The notes under the pieces: model-generated | What the model was told of the DNA's origin: nothing | The model's input: only the letters and a program-made list of their open reading frames with translations | Database searches by the model: none | Made by a program: the position numbers and the translations under genes | In this document: piece after piece, positions 24,522 to 32,894 of the stretch | Layout of the letters: every line of letters starts with the position of its first letter | Position numbering within the stretch: the first letter of the stretch is position 1 | Assembly: GCA_964457685.1 (NCBI GenBank) | Contig: CAYWFS010000009.1 | Coordinates: 1-48,294 of the forward strand | Length of the DNA stretch: 48,294 nucleotides | Direction of reading: 5' to 3' | Source: UMGS1696 sp964457685 | GTDB taxonomy: Bacteria > Bacillota > Clostridia > Oscillospirales > CAG-272

Positions 24522-25643
24522 TCAGTTTCCTCCGAACAGCGGTGTGTAGTCGTCACCGTCATCTTTCTTCGATTTTTTGTCTTCTTTGTGCGTATCATGA
24601 GTCTCGTCACGCTTCTTTTCGCCAGTTTCGGGAGTTTTTTCGACTTCGGGTGCGGAATCGGGTTTTGTCTCCTGATTTGTCTCTGCGGCGGTTCTGATTA
24701 TATGTGTGCCTGTGTTGTTTTCACCCGTCAGCTCAAGGAATACCTTTTCAAGGGTTACTTCCTCATAGCTCATCGAAAGAATGGGAGTTTTTGCGTCTGC
24801 AAATCGGAAAAACAGCTCCTCTCTTATGTCACATCCGCCCTCTGTCGCTATTCTAAGCTCAAGAAGTCCACCCTCTGCTTTGCTTTCAATATCGAGAACG
24901 CCGTTTATGGAGTTGACAAGTCTCTTTATTCTGTCCTCGTCTCCCCTTGTGGTTATGTCAACGTAATTCTTGCCCTCGTACTTTTTGGTGAGGTTCTCTA
25001 TTGTATCGGAAGCTACGACCTGTCCGTGAGAAATGATTATAACGTAGTCGCAGACCTCGGAAATTTCGGTAAGAATATGGCTCGAGAGGATAACGGTGCT
25101 TTCACGTCCAAGCTCACGAATAAGCTCTCTTATCTCGATTATCTGTCTCGGGTCAAGACCTACAGTAGGCTCGTCGAGGATTATTATCTCGGGATTTCCC
25201 ATGATAGCCTGAGCTATACCGACTCTCTGCTTATATCCCTTTGAGAGATTCTTTATAAGTCTTGTCGAATATGCGTCAAGTCCTGTTTTTGCAATTACTC
25301 TGTCAACCTCACGGTAGAGCTTGTCTCCGGAAAGTCCCTTTGCTTCCCCCACGAAAGAAAGATATTCTTCGGGAGTCATATCGGTGTAGAGCGGAGGTAT
25401 TTCGGGGAGATAGCCTATCGAAGACTTAGCTCCTATGGGATCCTCGTATATATCGCAGCCGTTTACCGTGACCTCGCCCTCTGTAGCCGCAAGACATCCG
25501 GTAATGATATTCATCGTAGTTGATTTTCCCGCACCGTTCGGACCGAGAAAGCCGTATATCATTCCTTTTTTTATCTCGAAGCTTACACCACGCACCGCTT
25601 CAAAGTCGCCGTAACGCTTAACGAGATTTTTTACTTCGATCAA
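24522..25643 (-). CDS. ABC transporter ATP-binding protein (GldA-like)
   Basis: 373 residues. The start codon appears to be TTG at 25643, eight bases after GGAGG; no ATG fits. Walker A GPNGAGKST (34-42), signature LSKGYKQRVGIAQA, Walker B IIILDEPTVGLDP and the H-loop SSHIL are intact. After the usual 300 residues there is an unusual Glu/Lys/Asp-rich tail of about 60 residues (KKRDETHDTHKEDKKSKKDDGDD), probably disordered. It powers the downstream permease and leads the four-gene operon. Confidence 0.92.
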   Translation of the reverse strand: MIEVKNLVKRYGDFEAVRGVSFEIKKGMIYGFLGPNGAGKSTTMNIITGCLAATEGEVTVNGCDIYEDPIGAKSSIGYLPEIPPLYTDMTPEEYLSFVGEAKGLSGDKLYREVDRVIAKTGLDAYSTRLIKNLSKGYKQRVGIAQAIMGNPEIIILDEPTVGLDPRQIIEIRELIRELGRESTVILSSHILTEISEVCDYVIIISHGQVVASDTIENLTKKYEGKNYVDITTRGDEDRIKRLVNSINGVLDIESKAEGGLLELRIATEGGCDIREELFFRFADAKTPILSMSYEEVTLEKVFLELTGENNTGTHIIRTAAETNQETKPDSAPEVEKTPETGEKKRDETHDTHKEDKKSKKDDGDDYTPLFGGN

Positions 25644-25684
25644 TTCAATATCCTCCTTTATTCGGATAACAGGTTTTTGTTTTG

Positions 25685-25693
25685 ATTATAGCA
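25685..25693 (-). promoter_or_regulatory. Extended -10 promoter of the Gld-type ABC operon
   Basis: Minus strand TGC-TATAAT (complement of 25685-25693), about 42 bases before the TTG start; the -35 hexamer is weak. Confidence 0.5.
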
Positions 25694-25817
25694 CTTCTGC
25701 GTGATGGAATGGTGAATTTTTCGGGAAAAGTCATGGAAAAAAAACACACTCATCGGAACACTCAACCGAAAAGTCGCGTCTAAAACGGTAAAGTAACCAT
25801 GTGAGGTGACATTTTAA

Positions 25818-27029
25818 ATGAAAACAAAACTGTTATCAGTGCTTTTATGCTTGCTTATTTTACTTCCGTCATGTGCAAAGGAACAACTTGAGGAGGAAAC
25901 AGAACAAGGTCTTCCGCCGCTTGACAAGCCGGACGAAATATACACATCTGACACCGAAAATGAAAGTGAGCCTCCCGTTTTTGAGGTCGAGGAATACCCA
26001 CCGGAGATAGAGGAGGAAGAAGAAAACGAAACTCAAATAACGGAAATATCGTATACGGAAGACGGCTACATAAACGTATGCCTGACCTCCTCCGAGATAT
26101 ACTATCTCACGTCGGTAACGGACAAAGCCTACGGAGAGAGTGACGCACATTACACCGACTCCGACCGTATTCTGGGAGCTATAATTTTCGACAAGGTGTT
26201 TGCCGAAATCGAAGTAGTCGAAAACAGAGACAGAGTTGAAAACCTAAACGGCGAAAGAGGCTCCTACGGATGGCTTGATAACTGTATCTACGACCTGTCG
26301 GAGGAATGCATGAGAGGTGAGACCGTTACGTTTGTGACAAAGGATGAGATATTCTCCCTTGACGGAGCGGAAATTCTGAGCGGTGTCACATCAGAGGGCA
26401 AAAGCTGGACGGCATACAAAACCTCGCAGGAAAACAGCTCTCTCTACTTCTGCTTTATCGATATAGGATGCGAAAAAATGGCGGCTATGCTGTTTTCCGA
26501 CGACGGCGAACACGAAAACATATGGGAAAACTGCTACAGACCCATGCTTGAGGGTTGTCGCACATACTGTTCCGATGACGGACGACAGCTTGTGTTCTCG
26601 ATCGACCTCTACGAAAGCGAAAACGACAGAAGCTACTCCATCTCTCTGACCCTCCCCGACAGTTGGAGCATGAATTACACCATAGCCTCCGACATTCCAC
26701 GCACACTCGAGGGAAGATACGCAACAAAGAGACTTGAAATATTCAGAGGACTTAACGTAAGCACGGACGGTCTCAGCAGAATAAACGAGGGAATCGGCAA
26801 AACGTCACAGGGCTACGAATACAAGTGGTACTCGAGCAAGGGTATTTCCGAATCGGAACGAAACCTCGGTGTAACGCAGTACTATATTGACCTCGCTATT
26901 CCCGAAAGCATTGACGAAAACGGAGACAGAGTGTTTATCTCGATGGCGGTATTCGACGATGACGAGGACAGCTACTACGAACTCTTCTGTCTCCCCCTCC
27001 TCGACTCGATTTTTATAGAAAAAAAGTAA
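25818..27029 (+). CDS. Hypothetical lipoprotein
   Basis: 403 residues; ATG 25818 after GAGGTGA. The leader MKTKLLSVLLCLLILLPSC has a clear lipobox (LPSC), predicting a lipid-anchored extracytoplasmic protein. Residues 22-75 are strongly acidic and Pro-rich (low complexity, linker-like). The remaining globular part (residues 80-400) has no motif I recognise; it contains three Cys residues and alternating beta-like segments. It is divergent from the ABC operon and upstream of the mreB promoter, so probably transcribed alone. Confidence 0.8.
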   Translation: MKTKLLSVLLCLLILLPSCAKEQLEEETEQGLPPLDKPDEIYTSDTENESEPPVFEVEEYPPEIEEEEENETQITEISYTEDGYINVCLTSSEIYYLTSVTDKAYGESDAHYTDSDRILGAIIFDKVFAEIEVVENRDRVENLNGERGSYGWLDNCIYDLSEECMRGETVTFVTKDEIFSLDGAEILSGVTSEGKSWTAYKTSQENSSLYFCFIDIGCEKMAAMLFSDDGEHENIWENCYRPMLEGCRTYCSDDGRQLVFSIDLYESENDRSYSISLTLPDSWSMNYTIASDIPRTLEGRYATKRLEIFRGLNVSTDGLSRINEGIGKTSQGYEYKWYSSKGISESERNLGVTQYYIDLAIPESIDENGDRVFISMAVFDDDEDSYYELFCLPLLDSIFIEKK

Positions 27030-27080
27030 AGTAGGATTTTCGTCTCTGTCTCCTAAATTATCATTTAATGTATTTTTTCC

Positions 27081-27109
27081 TTGCAAAACCTACGTTGTTG
27101 TAGTATAAT
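27081..27109 (+). promoter_or_regulatory. Sigma-A promoter of mreB-MATE
   Basis: -35 TTGCAA (27081-27086), 17-bp spacer, -10 TATAAT (27104-27109), 57 bases before the ATG. Confidence 0.8.
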
Positions 27110-27165
27110 GTAAAATGAATTTGTATTATTATTTTTGAGAAAAACAAGGTCAGGAATTATTATAG

Positions 27166-28182
27166 ATGAGCAAGGATATCGGAATAGACCTCGGGACGGC
27201 AACGGTGCTTGTTTACGTCAAGGGCAAGGGAATCGTTATAAAAGAGCCGTCTGTCGTGGCTATCGACAAAAACACCGACAGAATAATCAAGGTCGGACGT
27301 GAAGCTCAGATGATGCTCGGACGAACACCGGGAAACATAACCGCAATACGTCCGCTGAGAGACGGAGTTATAAGCCAATACGAAATAACTCTGAAACTGA
27401 TACAGCACTTCATCAAAAAAGCTTGCGGAACGGTCATTTTCAAACCCAGAGTCATAATATGTGTGCCGTCCGGAATTACGGAGGTAGAGGAAAGAGCCGT
27501 AGTGGATGCGGCAACTCAGGCAGGTGCGAAAAGAACATACCTCATAGAGGAACCTGTAGCCGCCGCAATAGGTGCCGGAATTAACATAGCGGCTCCCAAA
27601 GGAAACATGGTAGTCGATATAGGCGGCGGAACAACGGACATTGCGGTTCTCTCCCTCGGCGGAGTTGTTGTATCCGAATCCATAAAGGTTGCCGGTGACA
27701 AGTTCGATGAAGCTATCATACGCTACGTCAGACGAAAGCACAACGTACTTATCGGCGAAAGAACGGCTGAGGCAATAAAGATAAAAATAGGCTGTGCATG
27801 GCCTCGAAAAGAACCCCGCACACTCGAAGTCAAGGGAAGATGCCTTATCCAGGGACTTCCGAGAGTGGTTCGCATAAGCTCCGACGAATTACCGGACGCA
27901 CTCGAAGAGCCTATCACTCAGATAATCGAGGCGGTATGCTCGGTAGTGGAACGTACGCCCCCTGAGCTTATCGGAGATATACTTTCAAACGGAATAGTAA
28001 TGACCGGCGGCGGAAGTCTTCTCTACGGACTTGACAGACTTATCGCATATGCTACGGGAATCAAAACAAGAGTGGCAGACAAGGCGGTATCCTGCGTTGC
28101 AATCGGAACGGGAAAGAGCCTTGAAAACCTCTCCGCAATTCCCGAAGGTGCGATAAACATCTCGAGAGTAAAGCAAAGCTGA
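27166..28182 (+). CDS. mreB: Rod shape-determining protein MreB/Mbl
   Basis: 338 residues, full MreB length. Actin-fold motifs: phosphate-1 IGIDLGTATVLVYVKGKG, connect-1 IEEPVAAAIGAG, phosphate-2 VVDIGGGTTDIAVLSLGG and the adenosine loop IVMTGGGSLLYGLD. It forms membrane-bound filaments that steer lateral wall synthesis. No mreC or mreD follows; the next gene, 17 bp on, is a MATE transporter. Like Mbl/MreBH of Bacillus this may be a secondary paralogue, which cannot be decided from one window. Confidence 0.95.
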   Translation: MSKDIGIDLGTATVLVYVKGKGIVIKEPSVVAIDKNTDRIIKVGREAQMMLGRTPGNITAIRPLRDGVISQYEITLKLIQHFIKKACGTVIFKPRVIICVPSGITEVEERAVVDAATQAGAKRTYLIEEPVAAAIGAGINIAAPKGNMVVDIGGGTTDIAVLSLGGVVVSESIKVAGDKFDEAIIRYVRRKHNVLIGERTAEAIKIKIGCAWPRKEPRTLEVKGRCLIQGLPRVVRISSDELPDALEEPITQIIEAVCSVVERTPPELIGDILSNGIVMTGGGSLLYGLDRLIAYATGIKTRVADKAVSCVAIGTGKSLENLSAIPEGAINISRVKQS

Positions 28183-28199
28183 AAAGGAAGACCGACAAA

Positions 28200-29618
28200 A
28201 TGAATACTTCTCTCACAATATCATCCGCGGAAAGCAGACGTGACTTCTGGAAAAGGTGGGTAAAGCTTCTCATAACGATAGCGGCACAGAATATCATCGT
28301 CTACGGAGTCAATCTGCTTGACAATATAATGATAGGTAAGCTCGGTGAAGTGGCGGAGCTTGCAATATCGGGTGTCTTTCTCGTAAACCAAATACAGTTT
28401 CTTCTTCAGTCTGTCTGCGGAAGCATATCCGATGGAACAGTAGTCATATGCTCACGCTACTGGGGTGAAAAAGACATCGACAAAATCAAGCGTGCAGGTG
28501 CGACCTCGATGCAGTTCGGAGTGATTCTCTCGGGGATTATGATGCTTGCGGTAATTCTTTTTCCCTCCCAGGTGCTTGGACTTCTTACCGACAAGCCGCA
28601 CGTTATAGCAGAGGGTCAAAAGTACCTCGTTATAGTCGGCTTCACGTACGTGTTCTTTGCGGCTACTCAGGTACTCCTCGGTATACTCCGAAGCGTTGAG
28701 ACCGCATTCATCGGGTTTATCAACTCCTGTGCGGCATTCGTAATCAATCTCGTGCTGAACTACGCACTTATTTTCGGTCATTTCGGCTTTCCCGCACTCG
28801 GAATCAGAGGAGCAGCCGTTGCCACTCTTGTTTCCCGTGTAGCCGAATTTGCGATTGTCGTTGTGTACATTGCATTCTTCGACAAAAAGCTGAATCTCAA
28901 GCTTTCGGATTTCTTTAAAACAGACCGTGAAATATCGAAAAAATTCTTCAAGGTCAGTCTGCCCGTTGTATTTTCGGGAGCTTCATGGGGAATTGCAATG
29001 TCGCTTCAAACCGCAATTCTCGGAAGACTTACAGACCCCGTTATCTCCGCAAACTCCATCGCATCCACGGTATTCCAGATAATGTCCGTGTTCGTATACG
29101 GCTCGGCAACAGCATCCTCCGTCATGATAGGAAAAACGATAGGAGAGGCACGTTCTCTCTCGGACGGAATGAGTGAAGAAAACGCATTCTCACTTCTCAA
29201 AAAGGAGCTGAAGCACCGTGTCGGAAGAATGCAGATTATATACCTCGCACTCGGAGTTTTAACCGGACTTGCTATATTCCTCAGCAGAGACTTCATAATA
29301 AGCCTGTATGACGTATCCGCCGAAACAAAAGCACTCGCCGCACAGTTCATGTCGGTGCTTTCCGTAACGGTCATCGGAACCTCATATCAAATGACCTGCC
29401 TCACCGGTATCGTCAGAGGAGGAGGAGACACAAACTTCGTTTTCTACAACGATATTATTTTCATGTGGTGTCTCGTGCTTCCCTGCTCGTTCCTTGCGGC
29501 ATTCGTCTTGAAGCTCTCCCCCGTCATGATATTCATAGTCCTCAAATCCGACCAGATAATAAAATGCCTCGTAGCCGTAGTAAAGGTCAACCGCTACAAG
29601 TGGATAAAGAAATTCTAG
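28200..29618 (+). CDS. MATE family efflux transporter
   Basis: 472 residues with about 12 hydrophobic helices in two homologous halves. MATE-typical stretches include LDNIMIGKLGEVAELAISGVFLVNQIQFLLQ and, in the second half, NSIASTVFQIMSVFVYGSATASSVMIGKTIGE. It exports cationic drugs or metabolites by Na+ or H+ antiport. An inserted charged loop lies between helices 8 and 9 (SDGMSEENAFSLLKKELKHRVG). It is co-transcribed with mreB (17-bp gap) and ends at a strong terminator. Confidence 0.92.
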   Translation: MNTSLTISSAESRRDFWKRWVKLLITIAAQNIIVYGVNLLDNIMIGKLGEVAELAISGVFLVNQIQFLLQSVCGSISDGTVVICSRYWGEKDIDKIKRAGATSMQFGVILSGIMMLAVILFPSQVLGLLTDKPHVIAEGQKYLVIVGFTYVFFAATQVLLGILRSVETAFIGFINSCAAFVINLVLNYALIFGHFGFPALGIRGAAVATLVSRVAEFAIVVVYIAFFDKKLNLKLSDFFKTDREISKKFFKVSLPVVFSGASWGIAMSLQTAILGRLTDPVISANSIASTVFQIMSVFVYGSATASSVMIGKTIGEARSLSDGMSEENAFSLLKKELKHRVGRMQIIYLALGVLTGLAIFLSRDFIISLYDVSAETKALAAQFMSVLSVTVIGTSYQMTCLTGIVRGGGDTNFVFYNDIIFMWCLVLPCSFLAAFVLKLSPVMIFIVLKSDQIIKCLVAVVKVNRYKWIKKF

Positions 29619-29628
29619 AATAAAGAAA

Positions 29629-29670
29629 AAAAGAGCCTCGATTCGGGTTAAAAATCGAAGCTCTTTTGTT
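29629..29670. terminator. Bidirectional terminator between the MATE gene and rpsT
   Basis: AAGAGC-TCGATT pairs with AATCGA-AGCTCTT (about 29631-29665); T-rich tracts follow on each strand and the genes converge. Confidence 0.85.
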
Positions 29671-29687
29671 TTATTTGATTTAACAGC

Positions 29688-29951
29688 TTACGCCATCTTG
29701 TTGAGCATCAGTGTGTACTGGCTCTTCTTGTGAGCGGCGTTGTTCTTGTGGAGAAGACCTCTTGCAACAGCCTGGTCTACGCTCTTAACAGCAGCAGTGT
29801 AAGCAACCTTTGCAGCTTCCTTGTCACCGCTTTCAACAGCAGACTTGAACTTCTTGATAGTTGTCTTGAGGGCGGTCTTCGCCATCTTGTTCTGAAGAGT
29901 CTTTACGGAAATAACTTTAACACGCTTTTTAGCGGACTTAATGTTCGGCAT
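29688..29951 (-). CDS. rpsT: 30S ribosomal protein S20
   Basis: 87 residues, the usual S20 size. The basic helical sequence starts MPNIKSAKKRVKVISVKTLQ and ends with the conserved GLLHKNNAAHKKSQYTLMLN, which binds 16S rRNA. RBS GGGAGAC precedes the ATG at 29951. It is transcribed alone from 30054-30082 with a roughly 95-nt structured leader, as is common for autoregulated ribosomal proteins. Confidence 0.97.
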   Translation of the reverse strand: MPNIKSAKKRVKVISVKTLQNKMAKTALKTTIKKFKSAVESGDKEAAKVAYTAAVKSVDQAVARGLLHKNNAAHKKSQYTLMLNKMA

Positions 29952-30053
29952 TTTTTTGTCTCCCTATTTTATAATTTATACGACTTATTTTCGTATATCA
30001 ACGTCCGTCGCGCCTGAGAGGGTACGCAGAGGGACAATATCATACACTCTAAG

Positions 30054-30082
30054 ATTTTATCACGTTTCGTTCCGAATTGCAA
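30054..30082 (-). promoter_or_regulatory. Sigma-A promoter of rpsT
   Basis: Minus strand: -35 TTGCAA (30077-30082), 17-bp spacer ending TGA, -10 TAAAAT (complement of 30054-30059). Confidence 0.75.
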
Positions 30083-30237
30083 TACCTTTGAAAAAAAAAT
30101 CGAGGTAATTTTATTCAAATATCGTCGTTTCACGTCTTACGATATTATCACCTTAGAACAGACACTCGAAAAAGCAAAAGGCTTATTATAAAATAAGGTG
30201 ATTATATTATTTGACACGGATTTTTTTCTTTTTTCGA

Positions 30238-30266
30238 TTGCATTACCCTGCTTTGCGTGATATAAT
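30238..30266 (+). promoter_or_regulatory. Sigma-A promoter of the lepB operon
   Basis: -35 TTGCAT (30238-30243), 17-bp spacer ending TGA, -10 TATAAT (30261-30266). Confidence 0.78.
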
Positions 30267-30367
30267 ATTTATTATGATGTCGTATTATAATTTTCATACA
30301 TCTATTGATTATATCTATAATACATCCGATATTTTAACTTTTACCGATTACGGAGAAAGGGTTAAAC

Positions 30368-30961
30368 ATGACCACGGAAAACAAAAAAGCAAATCAAAGC
30401 GAAAAAAGCACCTTCCTCGGCTCATTTTACGAGATACTCGAAATGATAGGTGCGACCACCGTATGCGTAATGCTCTTTTTTGCATTTATAGCAAGGCTGA
30501 ACGTAGTTGACGGTATATCCATGCAAAACACTCTGCATGACGGAGAATATCTCATCGTCTCAGACCTGTTCTACACACCGAAAGCGGGAGATATTGTCAT
30601 AATCCACGAAATAGACGCAGAGCCTTACACCGACCCTCTTGTAAAAAGAGTAATTGCGGTTGGAGGACAGACTGTTGACATAGACTTCTCAACATGGACC
30701 CTCACGGTAGACGGAGAGGTTGTTGAGGAGCCTTACAGATATGTTGACGAATCCTCCTACCTTCTCACAGCAGAATATTCTTTCCCGATAACCGTCCCCG
30801 AAAACGAAATATTTGTTATGGGAGACAACCGAAACCACTCCGCCGACAGCAGACAGATCGAAATTCAAACGATAGACGAACGCTGTGTAATCGGACGTGC
30901 CATTGCGAGAATATTCCCTCTGAACACCTTTGAGATATTCAAAAATCCCTATGCAAACTAA
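30368..30961 (+). CDS. lepB: Signal peptidase I
   Basis: 197 residues; RBS GGAGAAAGGG before ATG 30368. One N-terminal transmembrane helix (about 28-44) and an external catalytic domain with nucleophile Ser51 (GISMQNTL), general-base Lys93 (DPLVKRVIAVGG) and box E GDNRNHSADSR. It cleaves Sec and Tat signal peptides at the outer membrane face and would process several secreted proteins encoded in this window. It leads a tight eight-gene operon and overlaps the next gene by 11 bases. Confidence 0.96.
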   Translation: MTTENKKANQSEKSTFLGSFYEILEMIGATTVCVMLFFAFIARLNVVDGISMQNTLHDGEYLIVSDLFYTPKAGDIVIIHEIDAEPYTDPLVKRVIAVGGQTVDIDFSTWTLTVDGEVVEEPYRYVDESSYLLTAEYSFPITVPENEIFVMGDNRNHSADSRQIEIQTIDERCVIGRAIARIFPLNTFEIFKNPYAN

Positions 30962-31808
30962 GCTGACAAGAGAGGATTTCACCGCAAATATACGCTCTCG
31001 TTTTTCGGGAGAGGCAATGAGACTTTTACTTGAGCAGACAGAGCGTTTTTATTCCTGCAATGTCAAGACCTCTCACAATTATGTCGTGGGAGATTCGGTT
31101 ATCCTCAAAAAAGGTACGTTTATGCACGGCATTCCGAGTCGTTTCGGTGACCTTACCTCATTTGAGTGGGTACTCAACAACGGATTTGTTGCCGTTGACA
31201 TTACACGTGAAACCACCACGCACAAGATAAAAAACAGCATCGGAATGTGGAAAATCGGAGAAGAGACCTCTTTACGCGACTATATCGAGACCTACAGCGG
31301 CTCTACACTTACTTATTCCGTTGGCAGAGGACCGAGCGGAAAAGAGCATACGATTCTTGTGCCGTACAGGAAATTCGATGAGGTAACGGAACGTCTCATG
31401 AATGACGAGAGCATATGGACGTACCGTTGCGAATGTACAAAGGAGGTACGCTTCCTGCCGAATCTTGTCGCCGACAATGTGCAGATAGGATTTATTCTCG
31501 ATATGTCCTCACCCGAAGCCCGTGAAATGGCAAAAGCGGATGTGTGGGACACCTCTCTTTCTCCCGAGGTATTAAAAGACTTCACGGATTCACGCTATTA
31601 CGAAACCTTTTTGAAAGAACGCTTTTCGAGAACTCCCGCAACCACCGACCGTGAAGCCTCGATAATATTCGGACTTCCGTCATGCCTTATCGAGGGTGTG
31701 CTTGTAGGGCGACTTATCGAAAAAAACACGGATGCTCTTTCATATATAAAGCAAAGACTTCCGCACTGCTATATCTGCTCCACGGACGGGGTGGTTATCG
31801 CAGTCTGA
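30951..31808 (+). CDS. Conserved-looking protein of unknown function
   Basis: 285 residues from ATG 30951, overlapping the end of lepB by 11 bases; a TTG seven codons earlier is possible. No signal peptide or transmembrane segment. Motif-like stretches include YVVGDSVILKKGTFMHGIP, GFVAVDITRETTTHKIKNSIG and a C-terminal FGLPSCLIEGVLVGRLIEKN. The last resembles substrate-facing turns but I do not recognise the family. Position inside a housekeeping operon (secretion, ribosome assembly, RNase HII) argues for a cytosolic core function. Confidence 0.8.
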   Translation: MQTKLTREDFTANIRSRFSGEAMRLLLEQTERFYSCNVKTSHNYVVGDSVILKKGTFMHGIPSRFGDLTSFEWVLNNGFVAVDITRETTTHKIKNSIGMWKIGEETSLRDYIETYSGSTLTYSVGRGPSGKEHTILVPYRKFDEVTERLMNDESIWTYRCECTKEVRFLPNLVADNVQIGFILDMSSPEAREMAKADVWDTSLSPEVLKDFTDSRYYETFLKERFSRTPATTDREASIIFGLPSCLIEGVLVGRLIEKNTDALSYIKQRLPHCYICSTDGVVIAV

Positions 31809-31838
31809 AAAAACGAACAACAAGGAGTATTATTATAA

Positions 31839-32894
31839 ATGGAACAAAGTACATCTAAACCTATTCAGTGGTTCCCGGGGCATATGGCGAAAACACGCCG
31901 ACTTATCTCCGAAAACCTCTCTCAGGTAGATATAGTTATCGAGCTTCTCGACGCAAGAATACCTAAAAGCTCAAAAAACCCCGAGATAGATAAGCTCACC
32001 GCCACAAAGCCGAGACTTACTCTTCTCACAAAATCCTCTCTTGCCTCCCCTGCCGCAACCAACGCATGGATAAAGTATTATTCTTCAAAGACAGACCGCC
32101 GTGCGATTGCGATAGACACTGTCACAGGCGAGGGTGTGAAAAATATTGCCCCCGCAGTTCGTGAAATACTTTCGGAAAAGCTGCAAAGATATGCCGATCG
32201 TGGTATGAGCGGACGTGCGGTTCGTGCAATGATAGTCGGCATTCCGAATGTAGGAAAATCTTCACTCGTAAACAAGCTCGGCGGAGGCAAGAAAGCAAAG
32301 GTTGAAGACAGACCCGGTGTTACTCTTACAAAGCAGTGGGTAACTACAAATATAGGTATTGAGCTTCTCGATATGCCCGGTGTTCTCTGGCCTAAGTTCG
32401 ATGACCAGAAGACCGGCGAAAACCTTGCATTTACCGGAGCCATCCGTGACGCTATTCTCGACACCGAAGATCTTGCTTCCAAGCTCTGTCTCAGACTTTA
32501 CAACATAGCACCGAACGAATTTTGTGCAAGATACAAGCTTGACAAAAACGCTCTCGAAGGACTCGGTGCATATGACCTCCTCTGTGCGGTTGCAAAAAAG
32601 AGAGGCTTCCTTATCTCCGGTGGAGAGCTGAACACTGAAAGAGCCGCCGACGTGGTTCTCGATGAATTCCGTGAAGCGAAGATAGGCAGAATAACCCTTG
32701 AGCTACCTCANNNNNNNNNNNNNNNNNNNNNNNNNNNNNNNNNNNNNNNNNNNNNNNNNNNNNNNNNNNNNNNNNNNNNNNNNNNNNNNNNNNNNNNNNN
32801 NNNNNNNNNNAATGTTGCCGCAAATAAAGCCCCCGAAAAGAAAGCTCCCGTGAATGCCGACGTTAAGAGCGAAGAAAAGGCGGATGCGGAATGA
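31839..32894 (+). CDS. rbgA: Ribosome biogenesis GTPase RbgA/YlqF (3' part contains a gap)
   Basis: Circularly permuted GTPase needed for late 50S assembly. IQWFPGHMAKTRR and DIVIELLDARIPKSSKNP are diagnostic; G1 is GIPNVGKSS and G3 DMPGVLWPKF. The order G4-G1-G3 shows the permutation. Oddly, the G4 position reads LLTKSSLA (residues 62-69; Thr64-Lys65-Ser66-Ser67) instead of NKxD. The normal protein end (KIGRITLELP) comes just before a 100-N gap. After the gap an Ala/Lys/Glu-rich tail (KAPEKKAPVNADVKSEEKADAE) continues in a frame that ends at TGA 32892-32894, overlapping rnhB. The tail belonging to this protein is probable but unproven because the gap length is unknown. Confidence 0.88.
   Translation: MEQSTSKPIQWFPGHMAKTRRLISENLSQVDIVIELLDARIPKSSKNPEIDKLTATKPRLTLLTKSSLASPAATNAWIKYYSSKTDRRAIAIDTVTGEGVKNIAPAVREILSEKLQRYADRGMSGRAVRAMIVGIPNVGKSSLVNKLGGGKKAKVEDRPGVTLTKQWVTTNIGIELLDMPGVLWPKFDDQKTGENLAFTGAIRDAILDTEDLASKLCLRLYNIAPNEFCARYKLDKNALEGLGAYDLLCAVAKKRGFLISGGELNTERAADVVLDEFREAKIGRITLELPXXXXXXXXXXXXXXXXXXXXXXXXXXXXXXXXXXNVAANKAPEKKAPVNADVKSEEKADAE
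32711..32810. other. Assembly gap (100 N), true missing sequence
   Basis: The flanks share no duplication, unlike the other two gaps. It lies at the junction of the RbgA globular domain and a low-complexity tail, so real bases are missing and the 100 N is a nominal length. Confidence 0.85.

Larger units (their letters stand above)
29952..30367. other. 416-bp divergent intergenic region rpsT / lepB
   Basis: It holds the rpsT promoter and leader (minus; GTCC...GGAC arms at about 30003-30035 and ATACGA...TCGTAT at about 29979-29997) and the lepB promoter with a roughly 95-nt AT-rich leader (plus). Between 30090 and 30235 I see no further gene or clear element. Confidence 0.7.
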
